NCBI GenBank assembly: GCA_030407315.1
Contig: JALQPE010000979.1
Span: forward strand, 1-64,000
From: Asparagopsis taxiformis
Taxonomy: Eukaryota; Rhodophyta; Florideophyceae; Bonnemaisoniales; Bonnemaisoniaceae
Length of the DNA stretch: 64,000 nt
Reading direction: 5' to 3'
Shown here: positions 50,289-60,900 of the stretch, in pieces
Position numbering within the stretch: position 1 is the first letter of the stretch
Layout of the letters: each line of letters opens with the position of its first letter
Position numbers and translations under genes: made by a program
The notes under the pieces: generated by a model
Seen by the model: the letters and a program-made list of their open reading frames with translations, nothing else
Databases searched by the model: none
Told to the model about the DNA's origin: nothing

Positions 50289-51083
50289 GAAAAGAATGTG
50301 AGCGCATATGTTTGTATTTGGAATGGTTGTTTGTCTGTGTCCAGCTAGCTATGGGTGACAGACCGGTGCTGAGTACTTTGTGGAGAGAGGCTGCCAACGT
50401 CTGCAGGCAGTGAACGCTATGTGGTATGCGTGTACAATGTTTCCAAACAGTGTACGCTTGTTTTTTGTATGTGTAGAGCGACACAAAACCTGCAGTGTGC
50501 TCTATCGGCCAAGAGAAGCCAATATTACCAGGTAGTGTGCAGATGCAAGGCGACACACGCGACGAGAAACGTTTTAGCCAGTTCACGCTTGGCAGTTTGC
50601 AGGCGCAGAGCGACGCACAATCGGTGCAGGTGTTCGGTAGGTTGCGTACGACACAAGGGGTGAGCAGTGTTACAGGCAGAGTGCGCTTGGTGTTTGGCAG
50701 GTGTAGAACGACAGGCTGGGCGCGACGTATAACTGCGAGGCGGCTTGCAAGTATTTGGAGGCGTGAAACTGCGGTGCACACAGCGCAACCAGTGAGCGCG
50801 GGTGTTTGTACATGTTATGTGATCCGGAGTTTGAGTGTCCAACTGTTTCTAAATGTCGATATGATTAAACTTGGTTCCTCTTCGGCGGCGGCGGTGGCTT
50901 GCTGGCACATTCCAAGTTTGCATACCAAAATATTTCCCATGATTTCGTAAACTATCCCAGTACACTGGAAGCCGAGTTTCATGCGCGCACTGAATTCTAA
51001 CAACACCTGTCCACTCTCCCTGCGCTACCTCCCAGTCACGCCCAAATCAGTATTGTAATATCCTCAGGCGAATAAAATCTAGT
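50289..51083 (-). repeat. right terminal inverted repeat of the MULE (about 795 bp)
   Basis: Reverse complement of 45,221-46,015. Outer end AATAAAATCTAGT, followed by AAATAATAC (target duplication). Confidence 0.87.
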
Positions 51084-51092
51084 AAATAATAC

Positions 51093-52252
51093 ATGTTCTG
51101 CTTACAGTTAGTGGTGAGGTATGATCATTCGACAACGGAGACTCAGTTCCGACACGGCGCGTAAGGTCTTGACTATCGGTGCAGCGTCCAATCGTTCAAT
51201 CGGTTGGTTGGGACGCTGTGCGGTCGGTTCTAGTGTGTATCGGACAAGTGGCCTCATAAGAGGCCACTTTTTACCACCCTAATAGTATTGTAAAATTCTT
51301 CTGAGATGGAAAACGTTTTTGTCGGAGAGACGCCTCAGCGAGATTCATGGTTTGGCAGGGCTAAACACCGTTAGAAAGTCAAACTTTGCAGCCGCCAAAT
51401 CGCATCATCGGTTCTTCTGTCTTTAGGGCTTTTCGAACACTTTTAAACGCCGAAAAGTTGCAAAATTGTTTTTGAAGTTGGACTGGCAGAACAAAAGGCT
51501 TTTTTCCGTAATTTTTGGCCTATTTTCTCGGCCTCATATGAGACTAAGGGTGACATCATATGAAAAAACTTGATTGTCCGGTAGACACTAGAGCTAGTAG
51601 CGATCAGGGAGTCCACCCTTTTGACAGTAAAGACGAACGTCAATTTTAGTATCACTACTCTCGCTCTTACTTCTCTCTCTCCTCAGCCAGACACGCCTGA
51701 AGCACAATATCTGTGTGACGTGGATACGATGTGGCGTCCCTTAATGGGGTGCCACGTGTACCCAATCCATAGCTGCCGGCGCCATATTGAAATTAATGTA
51801 AAATCGACTTGAGCGCTACATTGACACTCCCTCCGATTGGATAGTCAGCGGCACTCACAGGAGTAGGGCACATGGCTCCAAAGTGTACAAGAGTTGACAA
51901 GTCAGCACCCGTTTGTTGTCGCTGCCGCCGGCAGCAAAATCCACTGAGAACCGGGCCATCTGAGTTAGGAATACGCGCACCGCAATGCACTCAGAAAGCA
52001 AAGATGCTCCAGGCATTCCAGTATGCATATAAAGATAGTGGTCTTTCCAGCTGGAGGGCATGCAACAGGAAGCACCTCCCACATCAGCACTTACTGCATC
52101 CCTTCTTTGGAAATGGCAACCTTTCATCGATGCTTCCACACCGCACTTTGGTCCCTGAACAAACACCGGTCTCACTGTAAACCGTGCCGGATTACTCCCT
52201 CACGATACCGCAGCATCACCTAGATGGATCGAAATCGCCTTACGATGAATTC
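51093..52252. other. intergenic, 1.2 kb, with a candidate structured RNA
   Basis: No protein gene is supported. The minus-strand frame 52,175-51,855 (106 codons, Cys-containing) and 51,655-51,443 lack recognisable motifs. Two hairpins and a T run at 51,182-51,274 are listed separately. Confidence 0.4.
51182..51274 (+). ncRNA. candidate small structured RNA (two hairpins and a T5 run)
   Basis: First hairpin: CAGCGTCC (51,182-51,189) pairs with GGACGCTG (51,211-51,218), with an inner AATCG/CGGTT stem. Second hairpin: AAGTGGCCTC-ATAA-GAGGCCACTT (51,246-51,269), a perfect 10-bp stem with a 4-nt loop, running into T residues to 51,271. Hairpin plus T5 would fit RNA polymerase III termination. It does not match U1, U2, U4, U5 or U6 as remembered. 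No promoter box was identified, so this is only a structural suggestion. Confidence 0.3.
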
Positions 52253-52912
52253 TGTGGAACGACGTTAGTTCTAGATAGCTGGTACGAGCTACGGACACGC
52301 TGTCCTTACGAAACGAAACGAGCAGTCCACCCGCTGGTGTTTAACTGTATTGTTAGAACGGTAGAAGGTAGAATGGTTAGCGAGTAGACACGAGCGTCAC
52401 GACGCAACAATCCACGCGAGGATTACGTTAGCAAACGAGGTGGTACGTCACCGGAGGCGCTCTCAACCAAGCCCGGAGGCACTACACGCAATCAGCCTTA
52501 CGTGCGGCGATGGGTAGGGAGTACGCAGCTCGACGGAGACGAAGCCTCGTTAGGCAGAACGTAAACGTAAAACGTAGAAGTCAGTCGTAGACTAGAGCCG
52601 TTGCCCCATCGATGTATTGTCCCCTTTCCCTCCCGGCACGATGCCAATACCTATATAGCCACGATGGCATCGCTTTACAGTGTAAACACTGCTCGTAACG
52701 TCCCCGAATGGGAAAGGACCTTGTGGGTCACACGTAGGGACCCGTTGGTCCGTTGGCCGTTGCCAGTACGTTCGTTGCACACGTGTGCCGGTTGCGCGCG
52801 CGCATGCGCCAGCAATGTTCGTGCATTGCTGTCGCCGGTCGTGTCCGCCGAAATTCGAATTCCGCGGAAAAACGTAAATATTTGCAATTTCGGAATTGCC
52901 ACGTATACTACA
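52253..52912 (-). repeat. 3' LTR of A copy 2 (660 bp)
   Basis: On the + strand from TGTGGAACGACG to CGTATACTACA. It corresponds to the LTRs at 21,242 and 22,157 but has several small indels near its start and around 52,565-52,615, so it is an older or different branch. Confidence 0.9.
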
Positions 52913-52931
52913 CAGCCCCACCCCCACACGT
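52913..52931 (-). promoter_or_regulatory. polypurine tract of A copy 2
   Basis: Minus strand CGTGTGGGGGTGGGGCTG directly before the LTR. Identical to the tract of copy 1. Confidence 0.8.
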
Positions 52932-53292
52932 GGACGTCCCGGCCACGCGAGGCCCTTCAGGACGCGCCTGAGACACGGGGCCGTGGCGCCTTTTCGGGTA
53001 CAACTGCGGACGTGGCAGTTGTCCCGAAAAATCTCGTTTAAACGTACGCGGCCCGGTTGGCTGATCGAATCGCCACGGCGCCGGAGCGCGCGCGTGCGCT
53101 CCGGCTCTTTCGTAATCATCGCGGCCCGCCCGTTGGCGTCGTACGTCAATGCCTCGCTTAGGCGTTTCCCTGCAACGAATGCAGTGTCCAGTTCCACCAC
53201 GCGGGTGTGCTTCAATTCAGCGCGATACGTGCGCAGGCCGCGGCCCTTTCGTGAATCTGCCAGCGGGCATTACGACAACGGTCGTCCGAAGG

Positions 53293-53312
53293 TTATTTAA
53301 GCCGCGGCTTAA
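53293..53312 (+). promoter_or_regulatory. TATA-like box and palindrome before the antisense gene, A copy 2
   Basis: TTATTTAA overlaps the perfect 16-bp palindrome TTAAGCCGCGGCTTAA (53,297-53,312), 196 bp before the ATG at 53,508. Present unchanged in copy 1. It lies inside the element but outside the LTR, so the antisense gene may have its own promoter. Confidence 0.5.
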
Positions 53313-53507
53313 CGTGATAGCGATCGTCGCTCACCCTTCCTCTCACCATCGTCATCCAGGCCGTTGCCTTTCGTTCTCCCTTACCCTTTTCCCCCGCTGG
53401 GTACTACTACCTCCGTTCCTTTCGTTCTGTTGTTCCGTTTCGCCCGCGTGGCTCTCGTTTTCGTGCTCGTTGCACTGTTCGTCTTCGTTGCGTACGAACT
53501 GACCACG

Positions 53508-55736
53508 ATGGTCACTACGCGTAGCACCGATACCCACACTCCGCGGCCCGCCGGCTCTGCTGGAGGTGGAGCGAGGAACCCTTCGCAGGGCGCTCCCTCC
53601 CTCGTCGGGGCCGGTGCGCCGCCAGCGACGGAAGCATCCGTCGCGCCCGCCCCATCCGTTAGGGCGGGTCAAGCCGTTGCTTCGCAGGCCGTCGCCTCTT
53701 CGTCTCGCCCGATGGCTCCGTCTCGCCTGGTGGCTTCCGTGACGCCTGCCGAGGCTAATAGGGCCGATGCCCCACGTGATGATGACGCAACGGCGTCCGA
53801 CTCGGGGAATTCGTCACCCGTCATTCCGGCTGCCGCGGCCCCGTCGACGGGTGCAGCCGCGATGGCAGCGGCCGCTCGTTCGCGTCGTGCTGTGGCGGCG
53901 GCCCGCACGGGCGTGCCTCGTCGTGATGGCTCGCCGCGTTCCCCTCGCCAGGATCCCTCGCCGGAGGGTGGTGACCCCGTTGGGACAGTCGGCACCGCCT
54001 CACGTGGCGGTGCGGCGCTAAACGTAGGCGTCCTGACCCACGCGTGGGCTGCGTTGCCCCGCGTGGGCATTACGGATGACGATCTCGCCACGTTGGCCAG
54101 AGATCGTCTGGACGCCCGCGCGGTCGTCGACTATATGCGTTCCGCCGAGGATACGTGGGGGCGGGCAGCCGGGCGTCGTTTCGCCAACGGGCCACCGGGA
54201 TCGGAACGTTACCAGATCCCGGCGTCGATACGTTGCGACCGCTCGTGGTTGCGTGACGTCAACGACGCGATCTACGTCGATCGTATGGACGCCTTCCTGT
54301 GGAAGGGGACGCCCGAGGAACCGCCGTTCATCTCGGTGGCGTCCGTATTCGTATGTCCGCGGACACTTTCCGAACGGCAACGTGCCGAATGGAAGACTGC
54401 TCTTTCGTTGAGCGTCATCTCCAAAAGTGTCGTGTCGTACGACGACCACTTCGCGCTCCGTCACGTGAACGCAGACGACTACCGCGTGTCGCACGCGTCA
54501 GCTCCGTGGGTCGTCCCGAGCGAGCTCTACTTCCCGCCGTTGCCGGAAGTAGTAGAGGAGTTTCCGTACCCCCGTGGGTCGTCCACGTTGTTACCACGCG
54601 TGGTACATTATTTCACCGATGCCGTGAAGGACGCGCCTGCCCCCGTGAAGGAACGTTTCCTCATGGCCGTGGATATCGAACACGCAGCGATGCTCGCATG
54701 CTCGCTGTTCGTGGAACGTCGTGTGTTCGGGCGCGCGTGCCTACTGCCGGAGTCCACGTTGGACTTCCTGGCCGACTACGAGATGCTTCGTGCAATCCCG
54801 GTGGACGGTTCCGACACGTTTGTCTCCGTTACCAGCGCGTTGGCTGAGGCTCGCGGCGCCCTTGCGTTGGGGCCGGAGTATCGCGTTGTACGCCCGGATT
54901 ACGCGACCGGGGACAACCAAGAGTTCGTCCAGGTACGAAGTGATGGGGCTTACGTGCCGCGGGTCGCTTCCCGTTCCGAACGCCGTCGTGGCAATCGTAC
55001 CGGTTATTTCGGCGGCCTCGGGGGCAACGAGCGCCCCCGAGGGACGCTTTCTGGTCGTCGTGGCCAACAAAACGAAGCGCCGCGTGCGCCGGATCCTCGA
55101 GAGATCGTGCCACGCGAGGCTACGGGAGGGGGCAACGTTGCCCACGTCAGTCGTCCGGATGTGGCCACGCCGGCCGAGCGCGCACCACGCTTCGTTAGCT
55201 TGGACGACCGCGTCTCCGATGAGGATGCCCGCCGGCTTCTCGGTACGTCGATGGCCGCTCCGCCTCGTGCGGAGGGATGGGTTATTCGTTCCCTCATCTC
55301 GTCCGTGGCTCGCGCAGCCGAAGAGTTCAGGGCCCAGACGTTGGACCTGACTGCCCGCTTGGCGACGGAACGCGCGATTTCCGAGCGTCTCGCCGCGGCG
55401 ACTCGTGGTTACGCACCGCCCGTTGGCGGTCGCAACGATCCCTACGCATTTGCGAGTGGCGGCGGCTTCGGCGACCCCGTCGGGTATGGTCACGCAGCGG
55501 CGTACCTGCCACGCGACCCCGCTTCGGCGCGCCCTTCGGATACGCGCAGTCACGGGACTGCGGATCCTTACGCTAGGGATCCCGCGTCGCGTCGCGAGCG
55601 AGCCCCCGTGGTCACGCAGACCGTCGATCCGTACGCGCCGGGCTTCGTTCAGCCCAGTCGCAGCCGCAGCCACGATAGCCGCGGCGAAGGCCCTGGTCCG
55701 TATGACCCTGCGGGCAAGCGTTCTCGTCGCTACTAG
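53508..55736 (+). CDS. antisense protein of family A, intact (742 aa), novel
   Basis: The frame is open from 53,313, but the first ATG is at 53,508 (MVTTRSTDTHTPRPAG). Residues 1-180 are Ala/Pro/Ser/Arg-rich and disordered. Residues about 237-430 form the block shared with element B (CDRSWLRDVNDAIYVDRM, NADDYRVSH near 321, VVHYFTDAVKDAPA near 363, ERRVFG near 402). A coiled-coil-like helix follows near 600-650 (SSVARAAEEFRAQTLDLTAR), then a Gly/Pro/Arg tail with DPYA repeats (NDPYAFA, ADPYARD, VDPYAPG), ending KRSRRY. The tail is basic, so nucleic-acid binding is possible. No enzyme motif is seen. The gene stands opposite to gag-pol and converges with it. Open although pol of the same copy is broken. 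Confidence 0.85.
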   Translation: MVTTRSTDTHTPRPAGSAGGGARNPSQGAPSLVGAGAPPATEASVAPAPSVRAGQAVASQAVASSSRPMAPSRLVASVTPAEANRADAPRDDDATASDSGNSSPVIPAAAAPSTGAAAMAAAARSRRAVAAARTGVPRRDGSPRSPRQDPSPEGGDPVGTVGTASRGGAALNVGVLTHAWAALPRVGITDDDLATLARDRLDARAVVDYMRSAEDTWGRAAGRRFANGPPGSERYQIPASIRCDRSWLRDVNDAIYVDRMDAFLWKGTPEEPPFISVASVFVCPRTLSERQRAEWKTALSLSVISKSVVSYDDHFALRHVNADDYRVSHASAPWVVPSELYFPPLPEVVEEFPYPRGSSTLLPRVVHYFTDAVKDAPAPVKERFLMAVDIEHAAMLACSLFVERRVFGRACLLPESTLDFLADYEMLRAIPVDGSDTFVSVTSALAEARGALALGPEYRVVRPDYATGDNQEFVQVRSDGAYVPRVASRSERRRGNRTGYFGGLGGNERPRGTLSGRRGQQNEAPRAPDPREIVPREATGGGNVAHVSRPDVATPAERAPRFVSLDDRVSDEDARRLLGTSMAAPPRAEGWVIRSLISSVARAAEEFRAQTLDLTARLATERAISERLAAATRGYAPPVGGRNDPYAFASGGGFGDPVGYGHAAAYLPRDPASARPSDTRSHGTADPYARDPASRRERAPVVTQTVDPYAPGFVQPSRSRSHDSRGEGPGPYDPAGKRSRRY

Positions 55737-57970
55737 GTCGTTCCTAGGTTAGTTCGTAGGCCACGTAGGCTTTAGCATCGTGCTGCTTCGTAAACTTCGT
55801 TTGTTTCTTTTGCGTAATCGCATGGCTCCGTTGAGCTTCGTAATTTGCGTTTGGCAGGTCGTCTGCAGCGGGGGAGGGGTTAGCGTTAAGCCCCTCCCCA
55901 CAATTTTTTGTTGTTGTGGCGTCTACCCCGTCGGGTGTCGTAAGGCTTACGTAGCCCGTGCTTCGAGTTCGCGGCGGCGCGTGCCCGTTGGCAGGTTCGT
56001 AACACACGCAACTATTCGGCAAAGCGGCGGCGCGTAGCGGCGGCTTTTCTCTGCGAGTGGTACGTTAACCTCGACCGTAGAGCCCGTTGGCGCGCGTATC
56101 ATTTAGTAACTAACTCAAAAATCGTTTCCGCCGTCGTTTCTCGTTCGGATAACCCCGTCGGGTGTCGAATTCCGTTGAGCATTCGAGCTCTTTAGCGCGT
56201 AGCACGTCGGTGCTAATTTTAATTTGCTCCGATGAGCTAGGTGAAAATTTCATCGAACGTCAGACCGACTCGCACGTGAGTCGGTTTGACGTTCTACGCC
56301 GTGGCGTGTACGCAGCAATTCGTCGCAGTACGTTGCGGTTTCGCTGACGACGTGGTGGCCAGCGGGCTTGGCATTTCGTATAGCCGTTGACGTCATTAGC
56401 GCCGTCGCGCTTCACGTCCCCGCGGCTTCACGTTGGCCGGTGGCGTTATCATTTTGTAACTAACTCGGGAATCGTTTCCGCCGTCGTTCCTCGTCCGGAT
56501 AACCCCGTCGGCTGTCGAATTCCGTTGAGCATTCGAGCTCTTTGGCACGTAGCACGTCGGTGCCAATTTTAATTTGCTCCGATGAGCTGGACGGAAAATT
56601 CGCCAAACGTCAGGCCGACTCGCGCGTGGGTTGGCTTGACGTTTCACGCCGTTGCGTGTACGCGGCAGTGCGTCGTGGTGCGTGGCAGTTCCGTTGACAA
56701 CGTCTTTGCCGGCGGGCTTGGCTTTTCGTATAGCAGTTAACACCGTTGGCGCCGTCGCGCTTCACGTTCCCGCGGCTTCACGTTAGCCGGTGGCGCAACC
56801 GTTGCGCTAGTCCGCTTCGCGTGGTGGCGTCGTTCGCCGCGGCGTCCGAGGAGCGTTTCGTTAGCTCATCCGTTATGTGGTGCGACGTGCACCTGGGCAT
56901 ACGTAATGCTCGCCCTCTACGCCGTTGCGTAATTTCGTTTATTCGACTTGCGAACCCGACGGGGCCGCGATTGACGAAGTCGTTTCGCATGCCCGCGGGC
57001 GTTTGAGGCTGTTACGTGAGCCAGGTTCGTCGGCAGACGTTGCCTTCAGCTGTGCCGTTTACGTTGGCTACCAGCTTGTACGCCGTCGCGTATTCATATT
57101 TCGTTTCGTGCGTTCGACCCGTAGTGTACGTCGTTATCGTTAGCGACGTCCGCGTACCTCGCTCGTCTCCTGGCCGACGTGGCCGGTGGCGCGTGCGCCT
57201 TCGAATGCGTACGAGGTTGAAGCTTCGTTAGCTTTTACGGTTGCGACGCGGACGTGCGCGTCTTAGTCTTCGTGACCGTACGTGGTCTACCCGCCTTTCG
57301 GGTTTATTCGTGCGTTTCGACTAGCCGGCGGGCTTTTCGCTTTCGCGCGTCGTTCGTTATGCCCGCGTGGCAGGACACCGTTGTGTCGTTCCGTGGTCGC
57401 CGTACGTGGCTACCGTGTTCGGCGTCGTGCCTCACGATGGCGATTCGGTTCGCCGTCCGTCGTCGCGGCCTCGTTGGCTCGTTGTTCGCACGCTTTATTC
57501 GCGCGCTTCGTGCGCTGAGACCCGTTGGTCTAATTCGTCGGCTAACGTATAGCTTCGTTCCGCTTCGTGCGGGAAGTTTCGTAATGAGGCCGTTGCCATC
57601 TTCGTTGGGGACGCGTCCGTCGTACGTCGTTTCTCCGCCTTCCGGCGTCACGTTGCCGTTAGCTCGCGAGCTGTTGGCGTTGACCTCGTTGGTCGATGCG
57701 ACTCGTTGTCAGCGGCTGTCCACGGGGACGTACGACGGCTCACGTGACGTGCCAGAATTACGAAATTTTCGGGGCACGCGTGTCCCGAGATTTAGCCGGG
57801 TTAGCGCACTGTAATCGGCCCGATTTTTCGTACCGTGCGTCCATGGCCCGCTGGCCCAAGTATAATTTTTCGCGCGAAAAATCTGACGTGTTGTCCGTCC
57901 GTGGCCCGTGGTGTCGTCACCTTTGCCCGTGGGACGGTCAACACTGTCGAGCCAGTCGTGGCTCTTCACA
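55737..57970. other. spacer of A copy 2 with about 350-bp tandem repeats (about 56,040-56,780)
   Basis: Reverse counterpart of 3,624-5,930. GATGAGCT(A/G)G recurs at 56,228 and 56,580, and GTCGAATTCCGTTGAGCATT at 56,163 and 56,514, a period of about 351 bp. No gene is supported. Confidence 0.6.
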
Positions 57971-60900
57971 TCATGTGAATCGTCCGCGCGTGGACTCGTC
58001 GTCCAATCTTTCGTTGGCGCTCGTGCCTCCACCAACGTATGGTGTCGAAAACGAAAGAGCGACGGCTCTAGCACGCATCGCGCCCCCCCCAACGCAAGGG
58101 TGGACGTCCCGGCCACTCGTTGTGCCTTCGCTTCTCGTTCGTGCGGCTCGTCGCCTTCGTTTGTTGCATCGTGCAACGTCGCGCACGCGTGCGCTTAACC
58201 CGACGCTCGTGTGCGTTTTCGGGGGCCGTCGTGGCCTTTCACGTTGTTGCTCGTCGCACGCGTGCGAAGTATCGAGAGACGCTCTCTTCAGATACGTTCC
58301 GGCGGGGCTCCCACGTAGGGTTACGGTACCGACCCACTTCACGAGGAAGTCTAGGGTGCCGTCATCGTTCACGCGATGGTTTAGTAGGTCGTCTACTACA
58401 TACGCCGGACCGTCGCGGTTCTTGTCGAGGTCTGCCTCGGTGGCATCGTATGGCTCCGGCGGGGGCGCGTTCGCCGGCGTTGGCGCGTACGCAACGCGGT
58501 CCGAGTTGACACGTTCAACTACGTCTCCTCGTTGGATGACGAACGTTCGTACGTCGTTACGTAGTACGCGGAACGGTCCCAACGCGTGGTTGCCGAGCTT
58601 CGTGCCCTTCGTGGTCCCGTCCGTCGGGTCGATGAATACGTATTCTCCCGCGCGGATGTTTCGATTCGAGACACGGACTCGCTTGTCGAAATTTCGTTTA
58701 TAACGTGCCTGCGCGGCCTTCAGCGTTCGATACGCGTTATCCATCGTTGTGGCGAGCTCACGAACGTAAGTGGCTCGCCCTCCCCCGTCGGGTAGTTCGC
58801 GGTTCGTTCACCGACGTGTGTAGCGCCAACGGTGGCGGTGGATTCGTGAGAATCAAATCGAAGGGCGTCGTGCCCGTGCTCGAATGCACATGCGGGTTGT
58901 ACGCAAACGTTAACGCCGATGCGTATCGATCCCAGTCGTTCTGGTTTCGTTCACGTAATTGCGCAGCATCGCCAGGATCGTCCTGTTGTAGCGCTCCACC
59001 TGCCCGTTCGTTGGGGGTGGTACGTCGACGTAAAGACGTTCGTTACGCCAATCTCGTTGCAAACGCGCTGGAAAAACTTAGCAGCGAACTGCTTTCCGTT
59101 GTCGCTTTATGAGCGTCCGTGGGGTCCATACGAGAAGACCCACGCGTTGACGAACGCACTCGCCACGTTGGCGGAATCGATATTACGTAGAGGTACGACT
59201 CTAGTCAGCTTCGTGAAGCGGTCGTTATCACGAGAATAAATCGGTTACACGCGGGGTCTTCGTAAGCGGACCCAGTATGTCGATACATAGGTCTCGCAAG
59301 CGGCTCCGTAGCCGGAAATAAACGTAACGGGTTCGTCCGTTTGCGAAGCTTCACGCGGTTTCTTCGCACATCCAACGCAGTTTCGTACCGTTGCGTGGAT
59401 GTCGGCGGCCATCGCGGGCCAGTAGTACGTCCTCCGTAGGTATAGTACATACGCGTTTGTCCGGGATGTCCAGCGAGGACGTGGTGGTGCGTTAAACTCC
59501 AGCAGCCGCGGCCGTAACGAAACCGGCACAACGATTTGTGTTACTTCTCGTCGTGAGGGTTCCGGCGTCGGAGTAGGCCATCGTGGCCTTCGAAGAATGC
59601 AGCGTCTGCGTGTCGGACTCGTGTCAGTATCGTTGACAGAACGCGTCCTCGCGTTGAGCTTCGATAAGCTCGTCCTCGTAATGGGAAGCTGAACGTCAGC
59701 TGGTGGCACGCGTGCCGAATCGTCTTCAGCAGCGCGCTGTTCGTCGAGGAAAATCCGGTTCCTCGTCAAGAACGTCATCGAGCGACGCGTCGCGGTGAAC
59801 TCGAGTCCACGTGGCCAGCGTCGTGGCTGGTGTTCGTTTCGTCACGAGTCTCGTTTGACGGGTCGTCGTGACCCCTGGCATTCGTTGCCTTTTTACGTAC
59901 GGGACGTCGTTCGTCCTTGCCCATTTCGTGTGGGTTGTCGACGACTGCGAGTCGTCACGAGGACCGCGTCCCCGTACGATGGTACGTCATCGTCGAGGTT
60001 CGACCGTCGTCATACGTAGATATCACACGTGATAAAGCGTCAGGACCTGGGCACGCGCCCAGGCCTGTACGTAACTTCGAAATCGAATTCGGCAACGCGT
60101 AGCCTCCATCGTAGTAGTCGTCCGGACGCGTCCGTCAACGTCATCAGCCAACGTAAGGCTTCGTGGTCCGTACGTACGGTAAACCGTTGACCCTCTACGT
60201 AGGGTCGGAGCGACGTTATCGCCCAGACGACGGAGTAGCACTCGCGCTCGGTCGCTGAGTAACCACGTTCGGTTTCGTTAAGGTCTTCGACCAGTACCCA
60301 ATCGGCACCCATTCGTTGTGGCTTATCTTCGTTCTGCTGCTGGAGCAACGTAGCTCCCAGCTGATACGCCGACGCGTCGGTATCGATCATGAACGGACGT
60401 CCCGCCTTCGGAAGGTGCAATACTGGTGGCGACACCAGTATTGTCTTCAACGTTTCGAACGCATTCGTTTGCGCGTCCGTTGGGTTCGTCCAATCGGGGG
60501 AAGCGTCCTTCTTCAACATCGTGTTGAGTGGCCGAGCGATCTCGGCATACGCCTTTACGAAACGGCGGTAAACGTTGGCCGCGCCCAAAAACGATCGACA
60601 TTGCGTCTTGTCCCGCGGGGACGTAGCCGTACGAAAGGCTTCCTTGTTCCGTGCTGCGACGTGCAGCTTCCCTGGGGTGATCACGTGCCCCAGGTAGTCA
60701 ACTCGTGGTTGAAAGAACGAGCACTTCGTGAGCTTTAACGTTACTCCCGCTGCGCGTAGCGGAAAGCACCTGGTCAACGTGACCCAGGTGAGACTCGAGG
60801 TCTTTTCGAAAAAAGACGATTACGTCGTCTAAGTAGACAAGGCACGATTGCCAACGTACTCCGGAGAGGATGATGTCCAACGTCCGCTGAAACGTAGCGG

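Larger units (their letters stand above)
45221..51083 (-). mobile_element. Mutator-like DNA transposon (MULE), 5.86 kb, with long terminal inverted repeats
   Basis: Inverted repeats of about 795 bp (45,221-46,015 and 50,289-51,083) flank a minus-strand transposase with MULE features, and a 9-bp near-perfect target duplication lies outside. Without the LTR-like insertion at 47,542-48,721 the element would be about 4.7 kb. The coding region has several frameshifts, so this copy is no longer autonomous. The inverted repeats differ in only a few per cent, which suggests moderate age. Confidence 0.85.

Noticed and set aside
51246..51269. Histone mRNA 3' stem-loop
   Set aside because: The hairpin GGCCTCATAAGAGGCC departs from the histone consensus at key loop and stem bases, and no histone gene is nearby.
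54741..55673. 310-codon frame on the minus strand opposite the antisense gene
   Set aside because: Shadow of the intact 742-codon gene. Arg/Thr/Ala-rich without motifs; GC-rich DNA keeps this frame open.
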